64,000 nucleotides of DNA from Drosophila pseudoobscura (taxonomy: Eukaryota > Arthropoda > Insecta > Diptera > Drosophilidae): contig NC_046683.1 in the NCBI RefSeq assembly GCF_009870125.1, positions 57,055,869-57,119,868 on the forward strand, in the 5' to 3' direction. Below the pieces are notes generated by a model. The model was not told the origin of the DNA. It saw only the letters and a list, made by a program, of their open reading frames with translations, and ran no database searches. Positions 49,917-64,000 of this stretch are shown here, piece by piece (positions within the stretch are counted from its first letter, which is position 1; each line of letters begins with the position of its first letter). The position numbers and the translations under genes are program-made.

Positions 49917-52259
49917 CTATTTGGGTTTCTCAGTTGTCCCGACGTCGTGGCCTAGCGAACTGAAGTCCCCCGTGTTGCAGGAGATGCTTGGAATTTCGAA
50001 ATTCGAGAATCCCCGATAGTTGGCCACCTCCGGCTTCAGGGGCGAGGGCAGCGAGACGCAAGTTCCGGGGACATCGCTGTCTATCAGGCTGTCCGTGGTG
50101 GTGTTGATCAGGCTGGTCTCGGGTTCCACTGCTGCTGGCGCACCGCACGGCTGCGGCTGCGGCTGCGCCAGGGGATCGAATTCATCAAGATTTAACTTGG
50201 ACTCCTCCGCCGTGCTGTTCTCGCCGCTTTGGTCCGACAGATCAAAGTCATAATTGATGTTCGTTAGGCCGCCCTGGAGCTCTGCGCCCAGCATCAGGAC
50301 ATCTACACAGCCGCCAGACGAGGGCTCCTCCAACAGAGACACCGCATCAAAGGCTGCGTAATTGAATATGGGAGAGGCAAAGAGGTTGTCGGGCTGCTGG
50401 AGATTCGGAAGTGGCGACAGGCGTCCAATGGAGCTGATGCTGGTGTCCTTCAGGGCCAGGCCTGACTCTTCCGCTGCCACAGCGGTCTTTACCATCCCGC
50501 TGTGAACTGTCAAGGACTGGGAACCACTCAATACATTCGCTTGATAATGACCTGCTTCACCCTCGTGCATGTCCTGCAGCAGCTGGGAGCGTGCCTGGCC
50601 GATGAGGAAGGCGGGCGTCTTGATGGGCAACAGCGTCAGCGGTGCCTTCGCCATGACCGTGTCCACTCGTTCGGTGACTTCTCGCTGGAACTCAATCAAC
50701 TCCTTTTCAAATGAGGCTATTCCCGAGCTAATGTCTGCATTCTTCCTCTGCAGCTTCTCCATTTGCTTCATGTTCTCCGAAATCAGGTGCAGACTCTCGC
50801 AGGCCATCAGAGCACTCTCCCAGGGGCTGCTGAAGGACTGCAGGCCTGCATCGGGCTGCATCAATGCATCAAACTCCTCTTTGCTGATGCCTAGACTCTC
50901 GCCATTCAAATTCTCGATGAAGGCAATGGCTGAGCAGAGATTGGTGAAATAGTACCCACCCTCGCCGCTCATCACGCGCGAGGCATTGGTGAATCGCGTC
51001 ACAAAGTTGATGTTGCTGTGCAGCCGCACCGGATTGGCCTTGAGCACCACAAAGATCAGGGCGGGCAGGAAGTCATCGGCACTGGCTGGCCCGCCAGTGG
51101 CACGCTTGAGCAGATCGAAGATGTGTCGGCAACAGCGGACGGTGCACTGGAGCTTCTCCTGCGGCGAGTAGTACGAATCGATACCCACCAGCTCGGATAT
51201 GGCATTGTACACCAGATCCCTGGCCTCGGCATTCACCTCGTCAATGCTGCAGTCCAGATGCTTGGACGTTATCCAGCTCAGCTGGCGTATGCGCTTCTGA
51301 ACCATCATGTCGCTTTCCTCGTCTGTTGTAAAGTAGGGACTAAAGAGAAATCTGCAAGAGTTTCCCCCCCATTGTTTTGATAAGTGGATGAACGAATGAA
51401 TTCTTTGATGTTCTCTGAGGATGATGACTCACTTGTGGTTCTGCGTCATCACGACCTTCTCAAAGAAATCGATGGCACTCTCGCGATCCTCGTTGGTGGC
51501 GATCTCAAAGCGCGGATCATTGTGCACAATGTCCGCCACCTTTGTGTAGGTATTCTGCACCGTATCCGAGAGCTCGTCAATGTTCTTGCTGCTGTGGCTG
51601 TTCATGTACTTCCGTATTTCATTGTCCAGCCGCTGGATTTCGCTCTTTAGCTTGCGCTTGCCATCGTCGGGAATGCGTAGCTTTTGCAGCTGCTTAACGA
51701 ACTGACTTTCGGTGGGATCAGGGACATATCCACGCTGCTGGGCAACTATATATAAAGGTAATCATATCATTAGTACTTTTGCAAGTTCAATCAAAGCCAT
51801 CAATTAAAGTGCCACCTACTCTTTTGTGCACCCGCCTGAAGGGTCTTCTGCAGAACGGCTGTGAACTTCTTCTTCTGTAGCATCGAGGTGGTATCTGGCT
51901 CCTTGTCCACTTGCTTCTTGGGGGTATCCCGCACCAGAAAATGCTGCGGCGACCTGCGTTCGAGGGTTCCGCCTGCGGAAAAGGACGCAGGGCCGTGGCT
52001 GCTGCCACCGATGATGGGCTGCATGTCGCCAGCCTTCACTGCAAAGCGCAACTTCATGACTAAAGGCTCGACTGGAGATTAAGCTGGGCTGTGGCTGGAA
52101 CCGGGACTTACACATTTTTCGCTGCTTATCGTTGCGGTCGCGAAAACACTTCGAGCAGAGGCCATCGTTCTGGGGAGTACCGTAGTATCCACAGCCCCGC
52201 CTGCATTTCAGATCTTGCTGCCCCAGGCGCAGCGAGGGCGGGCGCGCGGCCGTTGCCAT
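49917..52259 (-). CDS. Rabex-5: Rabex-5, Rab5 exchange factor and ubiquitin ligase
   Basis: Four exons on the minus strand (52112-52259, 51820-52071, 51433-51745, 49917-51351) join to about 715 residues. An A20-type zinc finger opens the protein (LKCRRGCGYYGTPQNDGLCSKC, residues 18-40), giving ubiquitin binding and E3 activity. A helical bundle with KRKLKSEIQRLDNEIRKY leads to the VPS9 domain (about residues 265-385), with the conserved SADDFLPALIFVVLKANP and YYFTNLCSAIAFIE. A coiled coil (ENMKQMEKLQRKNADISSG) and an acidic, probably disordered tail end it. VPS9 catalyses GDP/GTP exchange on Rab5 at early endosomes; in flies Rabex-5 also ubiquitinates Ras. The likely poly(A) signal is TTTATT (minus AATAAA) at 49741-49746. 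Confidence 0.96.
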
Positions 52260-52426
52260 TTCGGAGTATACGCAGCCTTTGATAATTCCTATCAGGTATT
52301 GATTGATTTGTCGCTTGTTCGCTCCCTTCTCCCTTTCTTCTTTTATTTGCGTATTTGCGTGGAACAACAATTAATTTGGAATGAAAAATTACATGGCAAC
52401 TACACATTCGCTACATAATAGGAGGA

Positions 52427-52616
52427 AAAAGAGGGTATGGACAACAGGCAACACGGCCCAGAAAATGCAACTCATGCAAGGTGAATCCACCCCATTTGCC
52501 CAATATACCTTGTCGGTCTCGTCTTCAAGGTATGTTGTCCTCCAAAGCAAGGTGGAGCTCGTACGAACCTTCCAACTTTGCACGGCTGTTTTTCCTGTTG
52601 TCCATACCCTCTTTAA
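52427..52616. repeat. Imperfect inverted repeat forming a hairpin of about 190 bases
   Basis: The left end has AAAGAGGGTATGGACAACAGG (21 bases; the first 20 are AAAGAGGGTATGGACAACAG). The right end carries its reverse complement, about 52592-52615. The pairing continues imperfectly inwards: CACGGC pairs near GCACGGCTG, and ATATACCTTG pairs with CAAGGTATGT around a loop of about 13 bases. Almost the whole element can fold back. It has no open frame and no clear target-site duplication. A foldback MITE or a hairpin-RNA locus are both possible. It lies between Rabex-5 and the MSL2-like gene. Confidence 0.6.
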
Positions 52617-52905
52617 CAGCCCATTGAAAATTACGACTCATTTTTTCGTTGCATAGCGATAGCGCTGTTATCGATGAAATATACCCGCCCCAAAACCTAT
52701 TGCTTATTTCTATTTCCCTTTATATATTTCCTTCCTTCCTTTCTTTCTTTAGTGTCCTTTCCTTATATATACATTGTATTTACGGTGTATAAATATACCT
52801 TCAACCTACAGCTTACTGTATGGATAGTGGTGCATTTTAAATATATTAATATATAAAACCCCCAACGGTATACATATGTATGTTACGCATTGTTAGTTAT
52901 TAATA

Positions 52906-52911
52906 TTTATT
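52906..52911 (-). terminator. Polyadenylation signal of the MSL2-like gene
   Basis: AATAAA on the minus strand, about 245 bases after the MSL2-like stop codon at 53154. It fixes a probable short 3' untranslated region that would include both long U runs at 53013-53035. Confidence 0.5.
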
Positions 52912-53012
52912 TTATGAAAAAATTGTTTTGGTTTTAGTTTTTAGGCTTTTTAGACGCACTTGGAGCAACGCATTACAAGATTTTACCATCGTTCAAGAAC
53001 TTGCCAACAATT

Positions 53013-53035
53013 AAAAAAAAAAAATAAAAAAAAAA
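53013..53035 (-). promoter_or_regulatory. Two poly-U runs in the MSL2-like 3' UTR (Sex-lethal-like sites)
   Basis: On the transcript strand the sequence reads U10, A, U12, starting about 119 bases after the stop codon. Sex-lethal binds runs of seven or more U. In D. melanogaster msl-2 such runs in the 3' and 5' untranslated regions let SXL block translation in females. Other A/T runs of similar length occur in this window (near 10563, 47503 and 57250), so chance cannot be excluded. Confidence 0.4.
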
Positions 53036-53153
53036 GATTCATGCGAACTGGACATGATCTCCTCGAACAGTCAGTGGCCGACAATCGGTCGGTAGCAGAA
53101 GCATTGCTAAAGGCGGTGGAGATCTGTATTCTTTTGATGGCGGATGGAGCTGC

Positions 53154-55399
53154 TTAAGGCACCACTGGAAAAGGTGGTATCACATACGCATACTCAGCAA
53201 TCTGTCTGGTGGAGTTGACATTCTGCATCTTGACACGCAGAAAGCCAACTGTGGCGGGATCAATCGGTTCGCTGCCTTGGAACAAATTGTAACCTGAAAG
53301 ATACGAATCCGATGATTAAAAGATGATCGAATCGAAACTGCAAGGATCATAATCTTACCTTGATATTCCCCATGCTCTTTCTCGATGAGCACCAAAGGAT
53401 GTTGGGACTGTTCCAGATTGTTAACGAGCACTAAATTTAAATTGCCTTGGGAACCACCCAACACAGTCTGCTTTGTTTCTGTTGCTGTTGCTACAGCTTC
53501 TGTTGGCGCTGGCTTCTTCTCGCTCTGGGGACTGGGGGTTGATGGAGGCGGCACGTTTTCCAATTCGTCTTCATCATCGGAATCGAGGAAATCCGTCTTA
53601 TGCGGATTATGACATCCAAAGCAGTGACAATTTGTACAAGAATTGCCAGAAACGTAGCAGCGGCAGCGGCTATTGCGACAGGTCGTTTTTTGGTTAACAA
53701 CCTTTGCAGAGCTTCCGCAGCGGCATATGGCAGCGGCATTCTTTGTGTTTCCCGCATTCCTACGAGGCAATCCCGTCGTATTACTGGGAGTGTCTGTGCT
53801 TGCGTAGTATTTGAGATACGCTTTGGTGGGAAAAGCTTTGGGAGCTGCGGGAGTAGGTTTAGGGACAGCAACAGGTTCCTGATCTCGAACTTGACTAGAA
53901 GGATTCATTTCCGTGTCTTTCTTCCTGTACTTGGTGGTGGAAGGTGCATACTCCTGGCTGGAATTCAGCTGTTGCGATGACTCTGGGAGGTCAATATCTT
54001 GCGATGCGGAGGATCTGGGGATCTCTTGATACATCCCATCCCAGGCACTCTGCTCCTGCGATGCCTTCTTGCTGTTAATCTCTTTGTATAACTCCTCGAC
54101 GATACTCTCTCGAGATGTGGCCTGGCTGCCACTCTCCTGCAATACAACCTGGCTGGCAGTCTCTTGCGAATTCTCCTTGTAGACACCTTCCTGATAAGGT
54201 TTAGGGACAGGAACAGGTTCCTGATCCCAACATTGAACCGGAGCGAGTGACGGAGCTTCAGCTGCTATCGCGTGGATGGGTCTTGGAGGTTTCAGCTGCA
54301 CGTTTGAGATGATGATGGGCTTTGAATTAAAAGGAGTCATTTCCGTGTCTTTCTTCCTGTACTTGGTGGAAGGTGTATACTCCTGGCTGGAATTCAGCTG
54401 TTGCGATGCCTCCGGGAGGTCAATATCTTGCGATGCGGAGGATCTGGGGATCTCTTGATACATCCCATCCCAGGCACTCTGCTCCTGCGATGCCTTCTTG
54501 CTGGTATTCTCTTTGTATAACTCCTCGACGATACTCTCTCGAGATGTGGCCTGGCTGCCACTGACAATCTCCAGCGATGCTTCATGAGTGACACTGTCCA
54601 TAAATGTTTCCTCGCTCATATTCTCCAGGAATGCCTCCTCCTGGCTGACATCCCCGAAGTATTCCTCGTCATCGCTGACATTCTCCCAGTGCGCCTCCTC
54701 CTGGCTGACATTCTCCTGGAGAACCTCAACCTCAGCTGTTGTTTTGGCCAACGGAGCAGGCTGTGGGGCCGCTTCTATTCCAAACACTTGACCAATTTCG
54801 AGCGCTTCTGAGAGATGGGAGTAGCGCTCCGTGTAGAAATCTTCGCTCTGAAAGGAAGGCGTCTGCGCGGCCGGCGTCTGCGCGGCCGGCGTCTGCGCGG
54901 CCGCCGTGGTGGGCAGCATATCATCATATTCGTACCCTTCCCTGAGGATCTGCTGTGTTGTCATGCGCGGCAGCCTGATGCGCGGACACTGCGCCACATG
55001 GCTCAAATCCGGAAACTGTGGAGCCAGCTGTCTGAGCATTGAAGACTGCTGCAGCAGCAGATGAACACAGAGCGCCTGGTAGCAGTGCAACTGTGTGGCT
55101 ATGGGACGATTCTCTTTGTATGTCTCGAAACTTAAGCAGTCCTCGCACTGGCTGCACCGCGGCACCAGCCGCTTGCTTCCTCCTACGCACAGTCGACACA
55201 CATAGTGTTGGCAGTCCTTCCCGTTCGGCCCAAATGGATCCACCAGCAGTCGGCAGCACACCACACATGACAGCAGCTGGCGCAGCTCTGCAATCCCAGA
55301 GCTCAGGTCATCAATGTAGTGCTGGGGTAGATTCGCGCCCGTGCCGAAGGGAATAAAGACCAGTCCGACGACTTTGCTGTAAACCGTTTGAGCAGTCAT
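53154..55399 (-). CDS. MSL2-like protein (RING, CXC, CLAMP-binding-type segment)
   Basis: Two exons on the minus strand, 53359-55399 and 53154-53293, join (G|GT) to 726 residues with no break. The N-terminus has SGIAELRQLLSCVVCC and the RING cysteines through RCSQCEDC (about residues 35-85), very close to D. melanogaster MSL2 as I remember it. A CXC domain (about 556-600: CRCGSS, TTCRNSRCRCY, NSCTNCHCFGCHNPHK) is followed by the acidic DFLDSDDEDELE. The segment LVLVNNLEQSQHPLVLI through YNLFQGSEPIDPATVGF, the CLAMP-binding area in MSL2, is also present. The protein stops soon after, without the Pro-rich and basic tail that contacts roX RNA. The middle (150-550) is Ser/Gln/Glu-rich, with three AAQTP units and a duplicated block of about 77 residues. 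MSL2 is the DNA-recognising E3 subunit of the male dosage compensation complex. D. melanogaster msl-2 maps to 2L, so this is a paralogue or a moved orthologue; the sequence cannot say which. Confidence 0.9.
53903..54133 (-). repeat. Internal direct repeat of the MSL2-like gene, C-terminal copy
   Basis: About 231 bases that recur at 54335-54562 with only scattered differences and one 3-base gap. The encoded blocks start SGSQATSRESIVEELYKE and end KYRKKDTEM. The high identity inside a coding exon points to a recent duplication or to gene conversion. Confidence 0.85.
54335..54562 (-). repeat. Internal direct repeat of the MSL2-like gene, N-terminal copy
   Basis: Partner of the block at 53903-54133, offset by about 429 bases on the same strand and in the same frame. 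A shorter array of degenerate NVSQEEA/ENMSEET-type units lies on its N-terminal side (54565-54740), and a perfect 15-base unit is present about three times near 54861-54905 (AAQTP). Confidence 0.85.
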
Positions 55400-55690
55400 T
55401 TCTTATAATCCGTTCTCTTGATTCCCTTAATATTAATAATGGACTCTCAGTTGCCCAGCAATCTGTTGGTTTTGCCTCCAGCTGCTGCTGGAGAGAGAAT
55501 TTTCTTTTCGATTTTCTACAGAAACCGTTCCTTCCTATTTCACTTGGCTGCTGCCATATCATTAAAAATTCATGAGCGAAAATATAAAACAAAATAGTTT
55601 AAATAAAGCTTTGAACAAATTTAAGAACAGAAATTTACCCGAGCAAAACAGCCTCACAATGTCATGCAGAACTAGAGATGTGAATAAAAC

Positions 55691-55701
55691 TAAAAAAAAA
55701 C
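55691..55701 (-). promoter_or_regulatory. U9-AG tract upstream of the MSL2-like start codon
   Basis: On the minus strand nine U are followed directly by AG, about 295 bases before the start codon at 55399. It could be the 3' end of an intron in the 5' leader. In D. melanogaster msl-2 the Sex-lethal-controlled 5' leader intron ends in such U runs. No matching donor was fixed, so this is a suggestion only. Confidence 0.25.
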
Positions 55702-55937
55702 CAAAATAATATACATTTCAAGAACGGATGTCCATCACTGAAACCGTCGCAACCTCTGGTTTTTGCATGACGTGAAGTTGGCGTCGGCTGATTTTATAAT
55801 ACATCTGGTCGAAGCCAATCGGTCGAAGCCAATTGGGAATTTAATTTGCAATTAGAATAAACCAATTGGAATAGCCGACATACTAGAAGGGCAGAACAGG
55901 TTATGGTGATCCCGATCCGTTTATGTTGCAGTAGATC

Positions 55938-56450
55938 ATGGCTCCGGAATTTCAGCAGGTGGCCAACGAAGGCCATCCGCATGGCTCCTTTCACTGGGGT
56001 AGCAAGAAATCGCTTATGGATAACGTCGATGACAATGATGCCCTGCACTGAGCAGTCCACGATGCTTGGCGCGATAACTATGCGACCTGGAGCGTCGCCA
56101 ATACGCCTGCAACAGACGACACCGGATTCCACTTACATTCCATGCCCACTTTTTTTAAAGTGAAAATTGTCATCACCATCGAGGGATTCAAGCACATCGA
56201 TAAGGTGCTGCTCGCCGCAGAATTCTGTCTCCCTGGTCTAACCTCTGTCTAACCTGGTCTTCAGAAGCAAATACTATACCCCAAGGATATAATCACCACC
56301 AGGAAGCCCAAGCTGCCGCCTTACTCGAAGAGGCTGCTCAAGACGGGCGCCAGCGAGCTGTGGTTCCGACAGGATGACAAATTTGGGATCACTACGTATG
56401 TATGCTTCATTTTCGTCTCGCCGCGGCAGCGTCAGAGTGGGAAGATCTAA
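55938..56450 (+). pseudogene. Nardilysin-like (M16 peptidase) pseudogene fragment
   Basis: Three pieces on the plus strand resemble separate parts of nardilysin/insulin-degrading enzyme. The first (from 55938) reads EFQQVANEGHPHGSFHWGSKKSL, like the ATEGYPHGTFSWGN block of nardilysin, and meets an in-frame TGA at 56049. The second (about 56158-56230) reads VKIVITIEGFKHIDKVL, like the mid-protein VxITxEGFxHIDxVL segment. The third (56265-56450) reads LWFRQDDKFGITTYVCFIFVSPRQRQ, like the LWFRQDDxF...SPxQRQ segment, and ends at TAA. These parts lie hundreds of residues apart in the real enzyme, so the copy is internally deleted as well as broken. Zinc-binding HxxEH is absent. A CTTCAG before the third piece looks like an old acceptor. 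The source is presumably the host nardilysin gene, located elsewhere. Confidence 0.65.
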
Positions 56451-58259
56451 GCCTTCAAGATGCATTACTCACAGCTCTTCAGATCTGTTAAATACACAGG
56501 TGTTGCATCTAAAATGTCTTGATATTCTTTCTCTCTCTCTTAATCGTGGAGTGCGCTCTAACGAAAAGGAGCGAGATGGAACGGCTGGTGGTGGCAGAAG
56601 TGTGTGAGGTGAGGTGAGGTGTGAGAAGTGAAAAAAGGGAGAGACAGATGTAGCAATCTGTTGGTAGAAATCTGTTGGGAGGTTATGGATGCAACTTCCT
56701 CCGAATGCGCGGTTGCAGCCCCACCCAATTATTTGAACTGATGCTGACTTATGTTCCACTAAAATTTAATTTTAGCATATTTTATTCAAAAACGTACAAC
56801 AAAACTGCAACTTAGGGGAATTTGCACAATTTTGTTGGAATACATTTAGTAAAATCGAAGTGCCATAGGAAACATTTTAACACACATTCAAAGTTGGATG
56901 CACAAAAACACATTTTTAAAATCAGTTTCTCTTTGTTTTGTAGTTTTTAGCAAGTTGATACAGTTTTTACATTTGGGACGGTTATACACATAGTACGAAG
57001 AATGCAAGTTCTGGTAGGGTACGCTCTCAGTGGGCCTCAGATCCCAATGAGAGCCAAACATTTGATTTGTTCACAACAACAATTTGAAAAAGCTCTGAAA
57101 ACACACATACACACACACACACATACATATCATATTGTAGTTACACCTAAGACTAGACTACGAATTCGCAAAAGTTGTCCTAACTGCTCTGCTCTGCTCC
57201 GCCAATAAACTTCTTTCTTGTTCCCAATGAAAAATCCAAATCTGCTGGCAAACAAAAAAAAAAAAAACCAGCTTAATTGACGCTCTCTCTCCATAAAATG
57301 CCCTCAGATCTACTTTACTGCTGTCATACTTTACCAACTCATCTAGCTCTAGCTCTACCCTCTACCTCTATTTCTATTCTCTAGTTTTTCTAAATTTGTT
57401 CTTCTCTTTCCCAACAGTACAAAGTTTGGAAAAAAAACCATTTTGTTGTCGTTTGTTTCTGTGTTTGGGGGATTAGTCTTAAAAATTGCTAATATTATTC
57501 TGCTACTGTCATCGAAATGCAAAATTGCTTTGACCGACCGTGCTCAAACTACGAGTACATTCGATAGTTACGTTACGTATACGTTAACATGATCATTTCT
57601 ATTCAATTTCATTATGCAATTCAACCGCGTGTTTTGAAAAAAGTCTCGTGTATAGTTTTGAACTTGAATGTAACACTACTTATATGATGGTGGCTCTTTG
57701 GCTTCGCTTCGTTTCGTTTCGCTACAGCTACAAAAAATGTATCTTACCGATAACACACACGTTTTCAACAGAGTTATGCTGGTCTTTTGGTTTTGCTTTT
57801 TTGATTAAACATTCTTTGGTTTTTGTTTTTGGTTTTGCTTTTGTTTTGATTTCGTTCTTCGTGTTATTCTTCCCTTCTTCGTTCGTGTCTCAATTCGCTA
57901 CAAAAGATTTGCATTGGTAAAAAATTCAAGTCTAACGATTTGCTTCAATAAATTCCTTGGAATCAGTTGGCTTGGCTGTTTCTGCTTCTGCATCTGGTTC
58001 ATCGAGTGCTTCGCCTTATCGACTGTATACTGTATACAACTGAATAGATATAGATCCTTTTGATTTTACACATTAAATAACTTTAAAATATGAGTACTTG
58101 TCTAGGGTTTACATACATATACAACATATGTATTGTAAGTGGAGGCTAACGCTCGGGGCTAGGACTCTATGAAATGTCCGTTAAAAAGTCAGCAAGATTT
58201 TGGTTCCGCCCATTGGGGAGGGCATGGTATGCTGGATGCTGGTCGATGTGATTGACTGG
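56451..58259. other. Spacer and FAM135-type 3' untranslated region
   Basis: No gene is seen. The left part adjoins the nardilysin fragment and holds GAGGTGAGGTGAGGT (near 56600). The right part is probably 3' untranslated sequence of the minus-strand FAM135-type gene, with CA (57105-57120), A (57250) and GTTTTGGTTTT-type tracts. Confidence 0.5.
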
Positions 58260-62363
<4,104 letters not shown>

Positions 62364-62371
62364 CTGCAAAA

Positions 62372-64000
62372 CGGAGAAACGAGATGGGTTTTGAGAGTGG
62401 AGAGTATGGATGATCGATGATAATCTACAGGAGATACGCACACACAGAAAGATACAGTTAGAGATACAGACACAGATACGAATGCGGATACGGATACGGA
62501 CAGACGACACAGACAAGCTCTGGCCACAGAACTACACCGAAACACTACGTGGAACCGAAGGAGCACCGAAAATACATGAATTACGTACGGAATGTGGAAT
62601 GTGGATTCGATTCTTACCAGAACTTCATATATGAGAACATGCTTTTCCTGTTGCAGTTATTTTGTGTGTGGTTTTTCCATTTATTATATGATATATTATA
62701 TATATATTTATTGGTGGGTGTTGGGATTATATACCGATATCGATATCAATATCAATATCGTTGGAGCGCAAAAAATGAGATAAATTAATTGGAGATTATA
62801 GAAAATAATTAAAACTGTGGATACACCCAACAAAAACAAGGCATTACGAATGGCGACAAGTGGCAGTAACTAAAGTAAAGTGTGGAGCGTGTCGGCAAGG
62901 ATCGAAGGAGAGAAGGGATTAAGGATTATAGAACACATGGAATCATCGTTTGACTTCGTTGCGTTATTTGATAATATTCAAGGAGATTTCGAAAAGCTCT
63001 AGCCTTGATAGAGCTCTCGAGAATTCTACGACCTTGTAGAGCGGTTGTTCGAAAACAGTAGTATACTATCTTTTATGATTGAAACTAAGGAAAAACTAAA
63101 GAATACAATATGGAACGAAAAAAAGGAATTCTTTTATATGTATGTATTCTTCTAAAACAGAAACCTAAGGAACTTGGAAAAATTCCACAAAATCTAGAAC
63201 CCAAGTCTAAGAGAACTTATGAACTAAATTCCTCAGTCAGCAAGGAAAACCTTAAGGAAATCGGCGACATGGCGCATGTCAAGGATCCCCAACCCTACAA
63301 AGTGCAGAGCTCAGGGAATAACTATTCCAAAAACTTGAAAATTTCATTAGGAACTGAACAAATAACTGAAAAAGGAATCTTGCAACAGTTGAAGCTATTT
63401 CCCGTTTTAAAGCCCGCCTAAGCCACTCCCGTATAGACTCCAGGTTCAACGCGTGGCATGAATGGGCCTTTCTGTCCTGTGGAGATAATCAGGCAATTTA
63501 CAGCATCGCGCGCATATCGCTGCAGGGAGCAGCGGGAATTTGGAGGCGGTGTAATCATCCACATCCACATTCACATTCACATCGTGGGAGGCAAAGGCAA
63601 AGGCAGAGGCAGAGGCCAAGGTCAACAAGGAATTCCTAAACCCAATGAGATGATATTTTATTCATACGAACGAGATAGTCAGAGGAGCAACGTGGCATCC
63701 TGCCTGCCTGATTTGAAATTCCGTTTCATATTTCGATTCCGATGCCAGTCCCCGCCCAGGACCCCCGCCACTTGTACGGGGACTACAAATTGCTACTAGA
63801 AATTTGTGGATGCGCACTCGAAAATTGCCGACAACTTTATAGCAATACAAAACAGATTAAAGTCTAAAAGAAAAACTTTCTGTCGAGAAAAATGGCCGAG
63901 CGAAAAGGCTGAGCAGGGATTCAAACTTTCTTGAATCAAACGGCGTAAAAATTGACTTTGTCCAAGGATAAAGCTGAAGTTCTCCCCGGGATCCGCCGCC
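62372..64000. other. Intron of the FAM135-type gene
   Basis: Probably intronic. It holds an ATACGGATACGGA-type run (about 62480-62500), a TATAT tract and a run of GATATCGATATC-like repeats near 62735-62760, and a CACATTCACATTCACA run near 63560-63580. A 103-codon plus-strand frame at 63110-63421 shows no family or splice evidence and is not called. Confidence 0.5.

Noticed and set aside
55794-56132. A 112-codon minus-strand frame opposite the nardilysin fragment
   Set aside because: The plus-strand reading matches nardilysin blocks; the minus frame has no match and is its complement.
63110-63421. A 103-codon plus-strand frame near the right end
   Set aside because: Lys/Asn-rich, no family match or splice signals, inside a probable intron.

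Overview
This window is nuclear DNA of a Drosophila-type fly. The genes have short introns with GT..AG borders, housekeeping promoters carry TATCGATA (DRE) and GGTCACAC (Motif 1) elements, and proteins are rich in CAG-encoded glutamine runs. Recognised genes are a Pbgd/HMBS-type porphobilinogen deaminase, mtacp1, Myo61F, a HERC4-type E3, an LDAH-type lipid-droplet hydrolase, Ctr9, an NT5DC1-type nucleotidase, a cytosolic thiolase, Rac1, scf, Rabex-5 and a FAM135-type esterase. From memory this set matches cytological region 61F of D. melanogaster (Muller element D). The species cannot be read from the sequence. If it is an obscura-group fly, this element is part of the X (XR).

Layout. 1-4300: no gene, but arrays of a GGTATATTT-rich dispersed repeat at the right end. 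4402-6694 (+): ZAD/C2H2 zinc-finger protein. 7139-11247 (-): porphobilinogen deaminase with a long insert carrying seven Cys-Pro motifs. 11938-12962 (+): membrane-anchored JmjC/cupin-like protein. 13184-13903 (+) and 13949-14464 (-): two small convergent genes, possibly augmin subunits. 14698-15791 (-): mtacp1 with two alternative internal exons. 17076-20690 (-): Myo61F. 20.7-24.6 kb: no supported gene. 24616-25451 (+): secreted Pro/Gly/Tyr-rich protein with a TATA box. 25.5-30.0 kb: no supported gene. 30079-34005 (-): HERC-type HECT ligase. 35039-36027 (+): lipid-droplet hydrolase. 36180-40043 (-): Ctr9. 40415-42070 (+): NT5DC1-like. 42774-44261 (-): acetyl-CoA acetyltransferase. 45541-46119 (+): Rac1. 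48275-49329 (-): scf. 49917-52259 (-): Rabex-5. 53154-55399 (-): an MSL2-like protein. 55938-56450 (+): a decayed nardilysin-like fragment. 58260-62363 (-): the 3' part of a FAM135-type gene whose 5' exons lie beyond the window.

Most of the window is ordinary housekeeping sequence. The standout is 52.3-58.2 kb. There an intact gene with the MSL2 RING, CXC and CLAMP-binding-type segments sits beside a nardilysin pseudogene and a hairpin-forming inverted repeat. The gene has poly-U runs in its presumed 3' UTR that resemble Sex-lethal sites. MSL2 is the male-limiting subunit of the dosage compensation complex, and in D. melanogaster its gene is on another arm (2L), so this is either a relocated msl-2 or a second, fast-changing copy. 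Two further points deserve attention. One is the row of heme-regulatory-motif-like Cys-Pro sites inside the porphobilinogen deaminase. The other is a dispersed repeat ending in Motif 1 that lies just upstream of, and points towards, several genes.
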